Positions 14,495 to 21,300 of a stretch of 21,903 bases of DNA are shown here, piece after piece. Within the stretch, counting starts at the first letter, position 1. Every line of letters starts with the position of its first letter. The notes below the pieces were generated by a model. That model ran no database searches and was not told the origin of the DNA. It saw nothing but the letters and a program-made list of their open reading frames with translations. The stretch comes from UBA1227 sp963629305. GTDB taxonomy: Bacteria; Bacillota; Clostridia; Oscillospirales; Acutalibacteraceae. The stretch is from NCBI GenBank assembly GCA_963629305.1, contig CAVGIJ010000020.1, positions 1 through 21,903 on the forward strand. The letters are read 5' to 3'. Position numbers and translations under genes: made by a program.

Positions 14495-15463
14495 ATGAGC
14501 GATTATACAATAGTGTATTTCAACGGCATTGATCGCGGATTCAGTATCCCGTCGACTGTTGCCCATTTCTCTATAGGAAGTATGGAATTCACAATAAAAT
14601 GGTACGGAGTTCTCATTGCACTCGGGTATCTCGTTGCACTCATTGCGGCAACTCACCTTGCGAAACGTGCAAAGATTGACGTTGACAAGCTCTATGATGC
14701 CGTTATTTTCGGAACGGTCGGAGCAATAATAGGCGCGCGCGCCTATTACATACTTTTCAACCTTGACTACTATCTTGCCAATCCGGCATCCATAATCAGA
14801 ATCGATGAAGGCGGACTTGCCATCTACGGCGGTGTTATCGGTGCTCTTCTTGCCGGGTTTATCACGTGCCGAGTGCGAAAGTTCAAGGTGCTTGACGCCT
14901 TTGATCTGGCTGCGGTCGGCTTCCTTGCCGGACAGGGAATAGGCAGGTGGGGTAACTTCACCAACCAGGAGGCTTTCGGTACAAACACCACTTTGCCATG
15001 GGGCATGATGAGTGAAAAAACCACTGAATATCTTTCGGAACACCAGGACTTCATGACTGCCCACGGCTTGACGGTTGATCCGTATCAGGGGGTTCATCCG
15101 ACATTTCTGTATGAGTCAATATGGTGCCTTATAGGATTTGTTCTTCTCTATTTCATGTTTAAAAAGCACAGAAAATTTCGCGGACAGATTGCACTGTCGT
15201 ACGGTGTGTGGTACGGTGCGGAAAGAACCTTTGTCGAAGGACTTCGCACGGACAGCCTGTACTTTGCCGGCACAAACATAAGAGTGTCACAGATACTTTC
15301 TCTTGCACTTGCAGTGGTATGTTTGGTAATATTAATAATGAAATTGATAAAGTACAAAGGCCGGCCTGTTCTGACCGAACGTGAAGCGGCAGATACTGAA
15401 GAAACAGATGAAGAGGAGATTGATAGTGATGAGCAGAAAATCGAAGAAAAATCAGAAGATTGA
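14495..15463 (+). CDS. lgt: Prolipoprotein diacylglyceryl transferase
   Basis: A 322-residue multi-spanning membrane enzyme that moves diacylglycerol from phosphatidylglycerol to the lipobox cysteine of prolipoproteins, the first step of lipoprotein maturation. The signature GRWGNFTNQEAFG is at 150-162. WYGVLIALGY (37-45 region), HPTFLYES (201-208) and YGAERTFVEGLRTD around R244 are also conserved. At least six hydrophobic helices are evident. The ATG at 14495 has ACGGAGG upstream; an in-frame TTG at 14462 lies inside yfmH and is rejected. The cytoplasmic tail from about residue 290 is unusually long and acidic (EETDEEEIDSDEQ), and its coding sequence overlaps the next gene. Third gene of the yfmF operon. 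Confidence 0.97.
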   Translation: MSDYTIVYFNGIDRGFSIPSTVAHFSIGSMEFTIKWYGVLIALGYLVALIAATHLAKRAKIDVDKLYDAVIFGTVGAIIGARAYYILFNLDYYLANPASIIRIDEGGLAIYGGVIGALLAGFITCRVRKFKVLDAFDLAAVGFLAGQGIGRWGNFTNQEAFGTNTTLPWGMMSEKTTEYLSEHQDFMTAHGLTVDPYQGVHPTFLYESIWCLIGFVLLYFMFKKHRKFRGQIALSYGVWYGAERTFVEGLRTDSLYFAGTNIRVSQILSLALAVVCLVILIMKLIKYKGRPVLTEREAADTEETDEEEIDSDEQKIEEKSED

Positions 15464-15773
15464 AGCTGAAATAAAAAATGAGCCTTCGGAGCTTAACATG
15501 TCAAAAAGGAAAATAAAGAAGCTACGCAAGGCAGAGGAAAAGGCTGCTGCCAAAGCTGCAAAGGTTCAGGCGAAAATTGATGAGGCAGAGGCAAAAGCCG
15601 TAAAACTCAAAATTGCCGAGGAAGAAAAGGAAAAAGCAATTCTTGCCGCAAAAGAGGCAAAGAAGCTCAAGAAAAAGAACAAAATAAAAAAGACGGTTAA
15701 AAAGATGCTTCATAAGCAGTTTTTCTCAAAGAAATCCGCAAAGCTTAAACGCAAGAATCTCGGACGTTTATAA
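15429..15773 (+). CDS. Small Lys/Ala/Glu-rich hypothetical protein
   Basis: A 114-residue protein I do not recognise. Residues about 30-95 alternate Lys, Glu and Ala (KAEEKAAAKAAKVQ type) and should form a long charged helix or coiled coil. Both ends are very basic (MSRKSKKNQK at the start, KSAKLKRKNLGRL at the end). No signal peptide or membrane segment is seen. It overlaps the last 35 bp of lgt in another frame. AGGAG (15413-15417) lies 11 nt before the ATG at 15429, or 8 nt before a GTG at 15426; either could be the start. A strong terminator follows, making it the last gene of the yfmF-yfmH-lgt unit. A nucleic-acid or ribosome association is conceivable from charge alone. Low-complexity composition makes homology hard to judge. 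Confidence 0.6.
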   Translation: MSRKSKKNQKIEAEIKNEPSELNMSKRKIKKLRKAEEKAAAKAAKVQAKIDEAEAKAVKLKIAEEEKEKAILAAKEAKKLKKKNKIKKTVKKMLHKQFFSKKSAKLKRKNLGRL

Positions 15774-15783
15774 TTATGATTAG

Positions 15784-15819
15784 GTGCAGTCAAGTTTTTA
15801 TTGACTGCACTTGTTTTTT
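15784..15819 (+). terminator. Terminator of the yfmF-lgt operon, overlapping the rplU promoter
   Basis: A perfect 10-bp stem GTGCAGTCAA (15784-15793) / TTGACTGCAC (15801-15810) has a 7-nt loop and is followed by TTGTTTTTT. The 3' arm doubles as the -35 box of the next promoter. Confidence 0.9.
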
Positions 15820-15829
15820 ATGGTATCAT
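15801..15829 (+). promoter_or_regulatory. Promoter of rplU-rpmA
   Basis: TTGACT (15801-15806, 5 of 6), a 17-bp spacer and TATCAT (15824-15829, 5 of 6). The -35 lies in the 3' arm of the preceding terminator and the spacer holds its T-tract. Predicted start is about 15836, at the beginning of the L21 leader. Confidence 0.82.
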
Positions 15830-15833
15830 ACTT

Positions 15834-15912
15834 AAGCCGCGTATTCCGGGTTTAAGGCATTTGCCTTTATCAAGTGGATTTTCCCACCCGTCGTAGCGAG
15901 TCTTATAAAAAG
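15834..15912 (+). ncRNA. Ribosomal protein L21 leader
   Basis: The 5' UTR of rplU has the look of the Bacillota L21 leader: AAGCCGCGTATTCCGGGTTT, then a small hairpin AAGGC/GCCTT. A second hairpin, GTGG/CCAC with CCCACCCG, can pair back to the CGGG. Such leaders are thought to bind L21 and control their own operon. The downstream part runs to the RBS (AAGGA about 15910-15914). Recognition is by sequence feel, not covariance search. Confidence 0.7.
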
Positions 15913-15925
15913 GAATGAAAAACAC

Positions 15926-16288
15926 ATGTACGCTATTGTTGAAACAGGCGGAAAGCAGTACAAGGTTGCTGAAGGCGACGTAGTATACGTTGAGAAGCTC
16001 GACGTAGAAGAGAATGCTAAAGTAAAGCTTGACAAGATTTTAGCTCTCGGTACAGACAAAGGCCTCAAGGTTGGTGCTCCTTATGTTAAGGGTGCAACAG
16101 TTGAAGCTAAGGCTGTAAAGAACGGTAAGGCTAAAAAGGTTGTAGTATTTACCTACAAATCAAAGAAGAACGAAAAACGTAAAATGGGCCACAGACAGCC
16201 ATATACAAAGCTTGAAATCACAAAGATTTCCGAAAAAGCTCCGAAGGCTGCCAAGGCAAAAGATACAGAAGCAGAAGCTGCTGAATAA
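15926..16288 (+). CDS. rplU: 50S ribosomal protein L21
   Basis: A 120-residue L21 starting MYAIVETGGKQYKVAEGD, the invariant family opening, with FTYKSKKNEKRKMGHRQPYT as the 23S rRNA-binding signature. After KISEKAP there is a short Ala/Lys/Glu tail (about 20 residues) beyond the usual 102-103 residues. RBS AAGGA lies about 10 nt before the ATG. It leads a two-gene operon with rpmA, 19 nt downstream, under the L21 leader. Confidence 0.98.
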   Translation: MYAIVETGGKQYKVAEGDVVYVEKLDVEENAKVKLDKILALGTDKGLKVGAPYVKGATVEAKAVKNGKAKKVVVFTYKSKKNEKRKMGHRQPYTKLEITKISEKAPKAAKAKDTEAEAAE

Positions 16289-16307
16289 GAAGGGAGTGTA
16301 AGTTCTA

Positions 16308-16571
16308 ATGGCACATAAGAAAGGTATGGGTTCCACCAGAAACGGTCGTGACTCAGAATCAAAACGCCTCGGCGTTAAGCGTGCTGACGGTCAGTACGTT
16401 CTCGCAGGTAACATTCTTGTAAAGCAGAGAGGAACACACATCCACCCGGGCAACAACGTTGGTAAGGGTTCAGATGACACACTCTTCGCAAAGATTGACG
16501 GACGCGTAAAGTTTGAGCGTCTCGGCAAGGATCGCAAGAAGGTTTCTGTATACGCAGTTGAAGAGCAGTAA
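16308..16571 (+). CDS. rpmA: 50S ribosomal protein L27
   Basis: An 87-residue L27 located at the peptidyl-transferase centre. It shows MAHKKGMGSTRNGRDS, KRADGQYVLAGNILVKQRG and HPGNNVGKGSDDTLFA. The protein begins directly at MAHKKG. Many Bacillota encode L27 with an extra N-terminal peptide (ending near LQFF) removed by the protease Prp, whose gene lies between rplU and rpmA. Neither the extension nor the protease gene is here. The RBS GGGAG is 11 nt before the ATG. A terminator follows, so obg is not part of this unit. Confidence 0.98.
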   Translation: MAHKKGMGSTRNGRDSESKRLGVKRADGQYVLAGNILVKQRGTHIHPGNNVGKGSDDTLFAKIDGRVKFERLGKDRKKVSVYAVEEQ

Positions 16572-16605
16572 TTGTTACTCAAAAAACTGTAAATAATGAC
16601 AGACG

Positions 16606-16635
16606 AAAAGCAGGTGATGGGTCACCTGCTTTTTT
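16606..16635 (+). terminator. Terminator of rplU-rpmA
   Basis: AAAAGCAGGTGA (16606-16617) pairs perfectly with TCACCTGCTTTT (16622-16633) around a TGGG loop, and the T-run extends to 16635. The A-run at the 5' side could also stop minus-strand transcription. Confidence 0.92.
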
Positions 16636-16698
16636 GTTGTCTTTACGGCCCTCTCGGTGCAGTAACCTTTAAAAATTCACTTCATATTATGTTTTGAG

Positions 16699-16914
16699 GT
16701 GAGTTTTAATGGGTTTTACGGCATATGGGAAAAGTACATAAACACACTTGAAAATTATCTTAAATCCGGTTTTGATATTCCGGCATCTGACCGCAAAAAG
16801 GTTATGGAGTTTATAGCGGAAGCCTATGAAAAACCGGGCGACAAAGCAGAAGCCGTATCGTGGCGCGCACGCGCTATGGCAGAGGCTGTTTCCGCAGAAT
16901 CCAAAAAGATATAA
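16699..16914 (+). CDS. Small hypothetical protein, start probably frameshifted
   Basis: An open frame of 71 codons, not recognised. The body FYGIWEKYINTLENYLKSGF, then DIPASDRKKVMEFIAEAY and EKPGDKAEAVSWRARAMAEA, looks like an ordinary all-helical protein. It is followed by its own terminator, so it is probably real. The start is odd. In this frame only a GTG (16699) is available and it has no RBS. The RBS GAGGTGA (16696-16702) instead points to an ATG at 16709, 6 nt further on, which is one base out of frame and stops after 10 codons. One extra G in the GGG at 16711-16713 would join that ATG to the frame (MGFYGIW). Either a real one-base deletion, a sequencing error or a poor GTG start explains this. 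Confidence 0.55.
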   Translation: MSFNGFYGIWEKYINTLENYLKSGFDIPASDRKKVMEFIAEAYEKPGDKAEAVSWRARAMAEAVSAESKKI

Positions 16915-16932
16915 AAAAATAATAAAATTACG

Positions 16933-16965
16933 AACCACCGAGGAGCCCTCGGTGGTTTTATTTTA
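16933..16965 (+). terminator. Terminator after the small ORF
   Basis: AACCACCGAGG (16933-16943) pairs perfectly with CCTCGGTGGTT (16947-16957) around a 3-nt loop. TTTTATTTTA follows. Confidence 0.9.
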
Positions 16966-16986
16966 AATCTGCAAAATTTGTAAATT

Positions 16987-17021
16987 AATTTATATAAAAT
17001 GCTTGACAATTTATATAAATG
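16987..17021 (+). repeat. Tandem palindromic operators at the RHH-clpB promoter
   Basis: AATTTATATAAA occurs at 16987-16998 and again at 17008-17019, exactly 21 bp (two helical turns) apart. Each contains the palindrome TTTATATAAA; the second extends to a perfect 12-bp palindrome ATTTATATAAAT (17009-17020). The first lies just upstream of the -35 box, the second in the -35/-10 spacer. This is the layout expected for repressor sites, most simply for the RHH protein encoded directly downstream. Confidence 0.65.
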
Positions 17022-17031
17022 TGAATACGAT
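17003..17031 (+). promoter_or_regulatory. Promoter of the RHH-clpB operon
   Basis: A perfect TTGACA (17003-17008), a 17-bp spacer and TACGAT (17026-17031, 4 of 6). The strong -35 with a weak -10 and palindromes on either side of the -35 suggests a regulated promoter. No CIRCE and no SigB-type boxes were seen. Confidence 0.75.
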
Positions 17032-17058
17032 ATTAACAAGACGACAAGGAGGTCAACT

Positions 17059-17703
17059 ATGAAAAAGAGTGTTTATTCAGTGGTGCTTGCGGATGACGTC
17101 ATAGCAAAAGTTGACAGGATGGCATACATCAATAACACCAATCGGTCAAATATGATAAATCAGATTTTAGCTGAGTATGTGTCATTGGTTACACCTGAAA
17201 AAAGGATAAGCAGCATATTTGACGAGCTTGCACGTCAGCTTTATTCAGGGGAGACATTCAGCGAATTGTCTCCGCCGACATCTTCGGTTATGTCGATTCG
17301 CACGGCGCTCAGCTACAAGTACAATCCGACTGTAAAGTATTCAATTGAACTTTACAGAGAGCCGGAGCTGACGCAGGGCGTTATAAAGGTTTCGACAAGA
17401 ACGACAAACCCGGCGCTGCTTTCAAAGATGCTCGAGTTTTATAACATTTGGGCGGAGCTTGAATATGCGTATGGGTTTACGGGAAAGGATACATTTGAAA
17501 ACGGAGTTTTCAAAAGACCGATCATTCACCGCGAAAATAAATTTGCCGGCAAGTATGCCAAACGCGGGATGTCGTCAGGTGAGCTTATCGCGGAGTATGT
17601 GTACCTTTTTGACAGTGCGATGAAGATGTATTTTTCGGACAACCTTGAGGGTATACGTCCGGCATACGAAGATTATATGACCAACAACAGCGAAATAATA
17701 TAA
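17059..17703 (+). CDS. Ribbon-helix-helix protein, candidate clpB regulator
   Basis: A 214-residue protein with a MetJ/Arc/CopG-like RHH domain at the N-terminus. It has a strand SVYSVVL (4-10), helix ADDVIAKVDRMAYIN (11-25), the turn NTNRS, and helix NMINQILAEYVSLV (31-44). RHH dimers insert the paired strands into the DNA major groove. The remaining 165 residues are not recognised; they include a strand-rich part (YKYNPTVKYSIELYREP, VIKVSTRTT) and helices (LLSKMLEFYNIWAELEYAYGF, ELIAEYVYLFDSAMKMYF), and could sense a signal or oligomerise. The ATG at 17059 has a perfect AAGGAGGT 5-6 nt upstream; upstream in-frame codons lie within the promoter. clpB starts 12 nt after the stop, so the two are one operon. 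Function as autorepressor of clpB is inferred. Confidence 0.8.
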   Translation: MKKSVYSVVLADDVIAKVDRMAYINNTNRSNMINQILAEYVSLVTPEKRISSIFDELARQLYSGETFSELSPPTSSVMSIRTALSYKYNPTVKYSIELYREPELTQGVIKVSTRTTNPALLSKMLEFYNIWAELEYAYGFTGKDTFENGVFKRPIIHRENKFAGKYAKRGMSSGELIAEYVYLFDSAMKMYFSDNLEGIRPAYEDYMTNNSEII

Positions 17704-17715
17704 GGAGATGAGTTT

Positions 17716-20325
17716 ATGAATGCAGATAAATTCACACAAAAATCGATTGAGGCTATAAGAGATGCTCAGTCGCTTGCGACCGAAAACGGTAACAGTAATG
17801 TCGGTGAAGAGCATCTGCTCGCAGCATTGCTCTCTCAAAGTGAAGGACTTACGGGAGAAATAATCAAAAGTATAGGTGCATCGCCAAAGGTGCTTCTTTC
17901 AAAAACGGAAGAGGCGGTATCAAGACTTCCGAAGATAAGCGGAAGCGGCTATAATCCGGGCAATGTATACATCTCTCAGGATCTTAACAAAGCACTGAAC
18001 GAGGCTGAAAAACAGGCTTCAAAGATGCAGGACGACTATGTATCCGTGGAGCATATTTTGCTCGGCATTATAAAGTATCCGTCAGATACTCTCAAAACTT
18101 TGTTCCGTGAGCAGAACATAACGGAAGGACGTGTGCTTGAAGCACTTAAGAGTATAAGAGGCAATCAGAAAGTTAAGACTGACAATCCTGAGGACACATA
18201 TGATGTTTTGAAAAAATACGGCACGGATCTTGTTGAACGCGCACGTGAGCATAAGCTTGATCCCGTTATAGGCAGGGATGAGGAGATACGAAATGTTATC
18301 CGCATTCTTTCACGTAAGACGAAAAATAACCCGTGCCTTATAGGTGAACCGGGTGTAGGTAAAACAGCAATTGCAGAGGGTCTTGCTCTGCGTATTGTGA
18401 GCGGAGACGTACCGGATAACCTTAAAAATCACACAATATTCTCACTTGATCTCGGCGCTCTTATCGCGGGTGCAAAATTCCGCGGCGAGTTTGAGGAAAG
18501 ACTTAAGGCCGTGCTCAATGAAGTTAAATCATCTGATGGGCGAATAATCCTCTTTATCGATGAACTTCATACCATAGTCGGTGCCGGTAAAACCGACGGC
18601 GCGCTTGATGCGGGCAATATCTTAAAGCCTCTGCTTGCAAGAGGCGAGCTTCACTGTATCGGTGCGACAACTCTCAACGAATACCGTCAGTACATTGAAA
18701 AAGATGCGGCGCTCGAACGTCGTTTCCAGCCTGTTATGGTAGACGAACCTACTGTTGAAGACACCATAGCCATACTTCGTGGTCTTAAAGAGAGATACGA
18801 GGTTTATCACGGCGTAAAAATAATGGATAAGGCCATCATAGCCGCAGCAACGCTTTCAGACAGGTATATTCAGGACCGTTTCTTGCCTGATAAGGCGATA
18901 GACCTTATTGATGAGGCATGTGCGCTCATAAAGACAGAGATGTACTCAATGCCTACCGAAATGGATGAAATACAGCACAAGATAATGCAGCTTGAGATTG
19001 AAGAAGAAGCTCTCTCAAAAGAAACGGATAAATTGACTCTTTCTCACCTTGACGACATAAAATCGGAGCTTGCAGAGCTTCGTGAAAAGTTCAATGCTAT
19101 GAAAGCAAAACTTGAAAACGAAAAGCACGGAATTGAGAAGGTTCAGAAGATACGTTCTGAGATTGAGGATATCAACCACCGGATAGAAAAGGCTAAAGAG
19201 CAGTATGACCTGACAAAGGCCGCAGAGCTTCAGTACGGAAAGCTTCCGCAGCTTCAGCGTGAGCTTGAGGAGGAAGAAAAATCGGCTGAGACCAAAGACA
19301 ATACACTGCTTCGTGACCGCGTAACGGATGAGGAAATTGCAAAAATTGTCTCCCGCTGGACAGGTATCCCGGTCTCGAAGCTTGTCGAGAGTGAAAGAAA
19401 CAAGCTTCTCGGACTTGAAAACATACTTCATGAGCGTGTCATCGGTCAGGATGAAGCCGTCCACAAGGTAAGTGATGCTATACTCCGTTCACGTGCAGGT
19501 ATAAGGGATCCGAACCGCCCGGTCGGTTCATTCCTCTTCCTCGGACCTACCGGTGTAGGTAAAACCGAGCTTGCCAAGGCATTGACTTCGGCACTCTTTG
19601 ATGACGAGAGAAGCCTTATACGTATAGATATGAGTGAGTACATGGAGAAGTATTCGGTCTCCCGTCTTATCGGTGCGCCTCCGGGATATGTAGGTTATGA
19701 TGAGGGAGGACAGCTCACTGAGGCTGTACGCCGTAAACCGTATTCGGTAGTGCTTTTTGATGAGATTGAAAAGGCTCATCCGGACTTCTTTAACATCCTT
19801 CTTCAGGTTCTTGATGACGGACGTATAACAGACAGCCACGGTAAGACCGTTGACTTTAAGAACACTATAATCATCCTTACTTCAAACCTCGGCTCGGATA
19901 TCATCCTTGACGGAATAAACGACAAAGGCGAGATAAGCGAGGATGCAAGAAATGCAGTAAGCGAACTGTTAAAGCGCAGCTTCCGTCCGGAGTTCCTTAA
20001 CAGACTTGACGAGGTGATTTTCTATCATCCTCTTACCAAGGAAAATATCCGCGGAATTGTTGACCTTAAGATTCGTGAAGTTGCGGATAGACTCCGCGAA
20101 CAGCGTGTAAGCGTAACAGTCACTGAAACGGCAATCGATCAGATAATAGAGCAGTCATTTGATCCTGCATACGGCGCACGTCCGATAAAGAGATTTATCC
20201 AGTCTAACATTGAAACGCTTATTGCACGTAAGATGATAGGCGACAATATATCCCCCGACTCAACCGTTGTTGTGGATTATAAGAACGGGAAATTTACGGC
20301 AGAGACAGTTGAACCTGTAGTTTAA
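17716..20325 (+). CDS. clpB: ATP-dependent disaggregase ClpB
   Basis: An 869-residue full-length Hsp100 disaggregase that, with DnaK, pulls proteins out of aggregates. The N-domain has two Clp repeats (1-150, VGEEHLLAALL and VSVEHILLGII). AAA-1 has Walker A GEPGVGKT (210-217), the pore-loop stretch GAKFRGEFEERLK and Walker B ILFIDE. The long coiled-coil M-domain (about 410-530) distinguishes ClpB from ClpC/ClpA. AAA-2 has GPTGVGKT (610-617), GAPPGYVGYDEGG and VVLFDE. The C-domain includes FDPAYGARPIKRFIQ. RBS AAGGAG overlaps the stop of the RHH gene. In many Bacillota clpB is controlled by CtsR or HrcA sites; here neither is visible and an RHH protein precedes it. No strong terminator follows. 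Confidence 0.98.
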   Translation: MNADKFTQKSIEAIRDAQSLATENGNSNVGEEHLLAALLSQSEGLTGEIIKSIGASPKVLLSKTEEAVSRLPKISGSGYNPGNVYISQDLNKALNEAEKQASKMQDDYVSVEHILLGIIKYPSDTLKTLFREQNITEGRVLEALKSIRGNQKVKTDNPEDTYDVLKKYGTDLVERAREHKLDPVIGRDEEIRNVIRILSRKTKNNPCLIGEPGVGKTAIAEGLALRIVSGDVPDNLKNHTIFSLDLGALIAGAKFRGEFEERLKAVLNEVKSSDGRIILFIDELHTIVGAGKTDGALDAGNILKPLLARGELHCIGATTLNEYRQYIEKDAALERRFQPVMVDEPTVEDTIAILRGLKERYEVYHGVKIMDKAIIAAATLSDRYIQDRFLPDKAIDLIDEACALIKTEMYSMPTEMDEIQHKIMQLEIEEEALSKETDKLTLSHLDDIKSELAELREKFNAMKAKLENEKHGIEKVQKIRSEIEDINHRIEKAKEQYDLTKAAELQYGKLPQLQRELEEEEKSAETKDNTLLRDRVTDEEIAKIVSRWTGIPVSKLVESERNKLLGLENILHERVIGQDEAVHKVSDAILRSRAGIRDPNRPVGSFLFLGPTGVGKTELAKALTSALFDDERSLIRIDMSEYMEKYSVSRLIGAPPGYVGYDEGGQLTEAVRRKPYSVVLFDEIEKAHPDFFNILLQVLDDGRITDSHGKTVDFKNTIIILTSNLGSDIILDGINDKGEISEDARNAVSELLKRSFRPEFLNRLDEVIFYHPLTKENIRGIVDLKIREVADRLREQRVSVTVTETAIDQIIEQSFDPAYGARPIKRFIQSNIETLIARKMIGDNISPDSTVVVDYKNGKFTAETVEPVV

Positions 20326-20329
20326 AAGG

Positions 20330-20358
20330 TTGTTTTTTAATTCGTAACTATATATAAT
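20330..20358 (+). promoter_or_regulatory. Promoter of the YugP-type peptidase gene
   Basis: TTGTTT (20330-20335), a 17-bp spacer and a perfect TATAAT (20353-20358). The predicted start near 20365 leaves a leader of about 45 nt. Confidence 0.6.
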
Positions 20359-20409
20359 TAGATGTGCATTACATCCGGTAGTTGCAATTTGATTTTTATG
20401 GAGACAGAT

Positions 20410-21090
20410 ATGGATATTTTATACTTATTGGTTATTGCAATGTTTTTTGCCGCAATAATAGCTCAGGCAATGGTTAAATCAACATATGCAAAATATTCTC
20501 GGAAATCCGGCAGTAGAGGGATAACCGCCGAACAAGCGGTACAGATGGTTTTAGCTCAGTACAATATTCAAGATGTGCATATACAAAGAATAGCGGGAAA
20601 CCTGACCGATAACTTTAATCCGAAAACAAAAATAATAAGTTTATCGGAATCGGTATATGGAAGTTCCTCCATTGCAGCGATTGGCGTTGCATGTCATGAA
20701 GCAGGTCATGCAGTACAACATGCCACCGGATATATACCGATAAAAATGAGAAACTCAGTTATTCCTGTTTGTCAAATCGGTTCAATGTTCGGAATACCGA
20801 TTGCAATTTTAGGATTGATTTTAAACTCGCTTGATCTTGTATATGTTGGATTGTTTTTGTATGCATTTATTGCTGTTTTCCAATTTATAACTTTGCCTGT
20901 GGAACTGGATGCGAGCAGACGGGCATTAAAAGTAATAGACGAAGTCGGCATTTTAAACGATGACGAGCGCAAAGGCGCTCGAAAAGTTCTTATTGCAGCG
21001 GCAATGACTTATGTTGTGGCACTTGCAACTGCATTGGTTAACTTATTGAGATTTTATGTAATTTTTACCGGCGGAAGAAAAAGGCAATAA
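20410..21090 (+). CDS. yugP: YugP-family membrane zinc metallopeptidase
   Basis: A 226-residue protein of the neutral zinc metallopeptidase family typified by Bacillus YugP. A transmembrane helix opens the protein (residues 3-21). The catalytic HEAGH (96-100) sits in ACHEAGHAVQH. Hydrophobic helices follow (about 118-163 and 190-220), and LPVELDASRRAL (162-173) supplies the likely third zinc ligand E165. The physiological substrate of this family is not established. The ATG at 20410 has GGAGA 6 nt upstream and begins MDILYLL; two earlier in-frame ATGs (20362, 20398) lack an RBS. Codon use is visibly more A/T-ending than in clpB or htpG, so it may have a different history or lower expression. 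It has its own promoter and terminator. Confidence 0.92.
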   Translation: MDILYLLVIAMFFAAIIAQAMVKSTYAKYSRKSGSRGITAEQAVQMVLAQYNIQDVHIQRIAGNLTDNFNPKTKIISLSESVYGSSSIAAIGVACHEAGHAVQHATGYIPIKMRNSVIPVCQIGSMFGIPIAILGLILNSLDLVYVGLFLYAFIAVFQFITLPVELDASRRALKVIDEVGILNDDERKGARKVLIAAAMTYVVALATALVNLLRFYVIFTGGRKRQ

Positions 21091-21113
21091 AACCGGAAAA
21101 TTTGATAAAAAGG

Positions 21114-21147
21114 AAAAGCAGTCCGCTTCTTTGCGGACTGCTTTTTT
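21114..21147 (+). terminator. Terminator of the YugP-type gene
   Basis: AAAAGCAGTCCGC (21114-21126) pairs with GCGGACTGCTTTT (21133-21145) around a 6-nt loop, followed by T to 21147. Because the outer pairs are A-T it could also act on the minus strand. Nothing recognisable is seen in 21148-21240. Confidence 0.92.
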
Positions 21148-21244
21148 ATATCTGTCGAATGGGTGTCTGACGATTGTTGAAATGTTTTCCGCAGATTGCT
21201 TCCGTTTCATTATTTCGCTCCCTCTTGTATGAATTTTTGCATAT

Positions 21245-21272
21245 AAAAAAGAGACCGCCTTTCGACGATCCC
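21245..21272 (-). terminator. Terminator of the partial secreted-protein gene
   Basis: On the minus strand GGGATCGTC pairs with GGCGGTCTC (21264-21272 with 21251-21259, three G-U pairs) around a GAAA tetraloop. A T6 run (21250-21245) follows. It lies 29 nt beyond the stop codon of the minus-strand gene. Confidence 0.8.
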
Positions 21273-21300
21273 TAAAGAGTTATTAAATTAGAGATTTTCT

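Noticed and set aside
14399..15097. 232-codon minus-strand frame opposite yfmH and lgt
   Set aside because: Antisense shadow of two well-supported genes; no motif.
16966..17058. CIRCE or CtsR site upstream of the RHH-clpB operon
   Set aside because: No TTAGCACTC/GAGTGCTAA and no tandem GGTCAAA-type heptads; only the TTTATATAAA palindromes were found.
20312..20338. Possible clpB terminator (AACCT/AGGTT then T-run)
   Set aside because: Only a 5-bp stem with a 10-nt loop and overlapping the clpB stop codon; too weak to call.
21043..21210. 55-codon minus-strand frame starting MKRKQSAENI with a GGGAG upstream
   Set aside because: It reads through the YugP gene's terminator and into its antisense; composition gives no support beyond the chance RBS.
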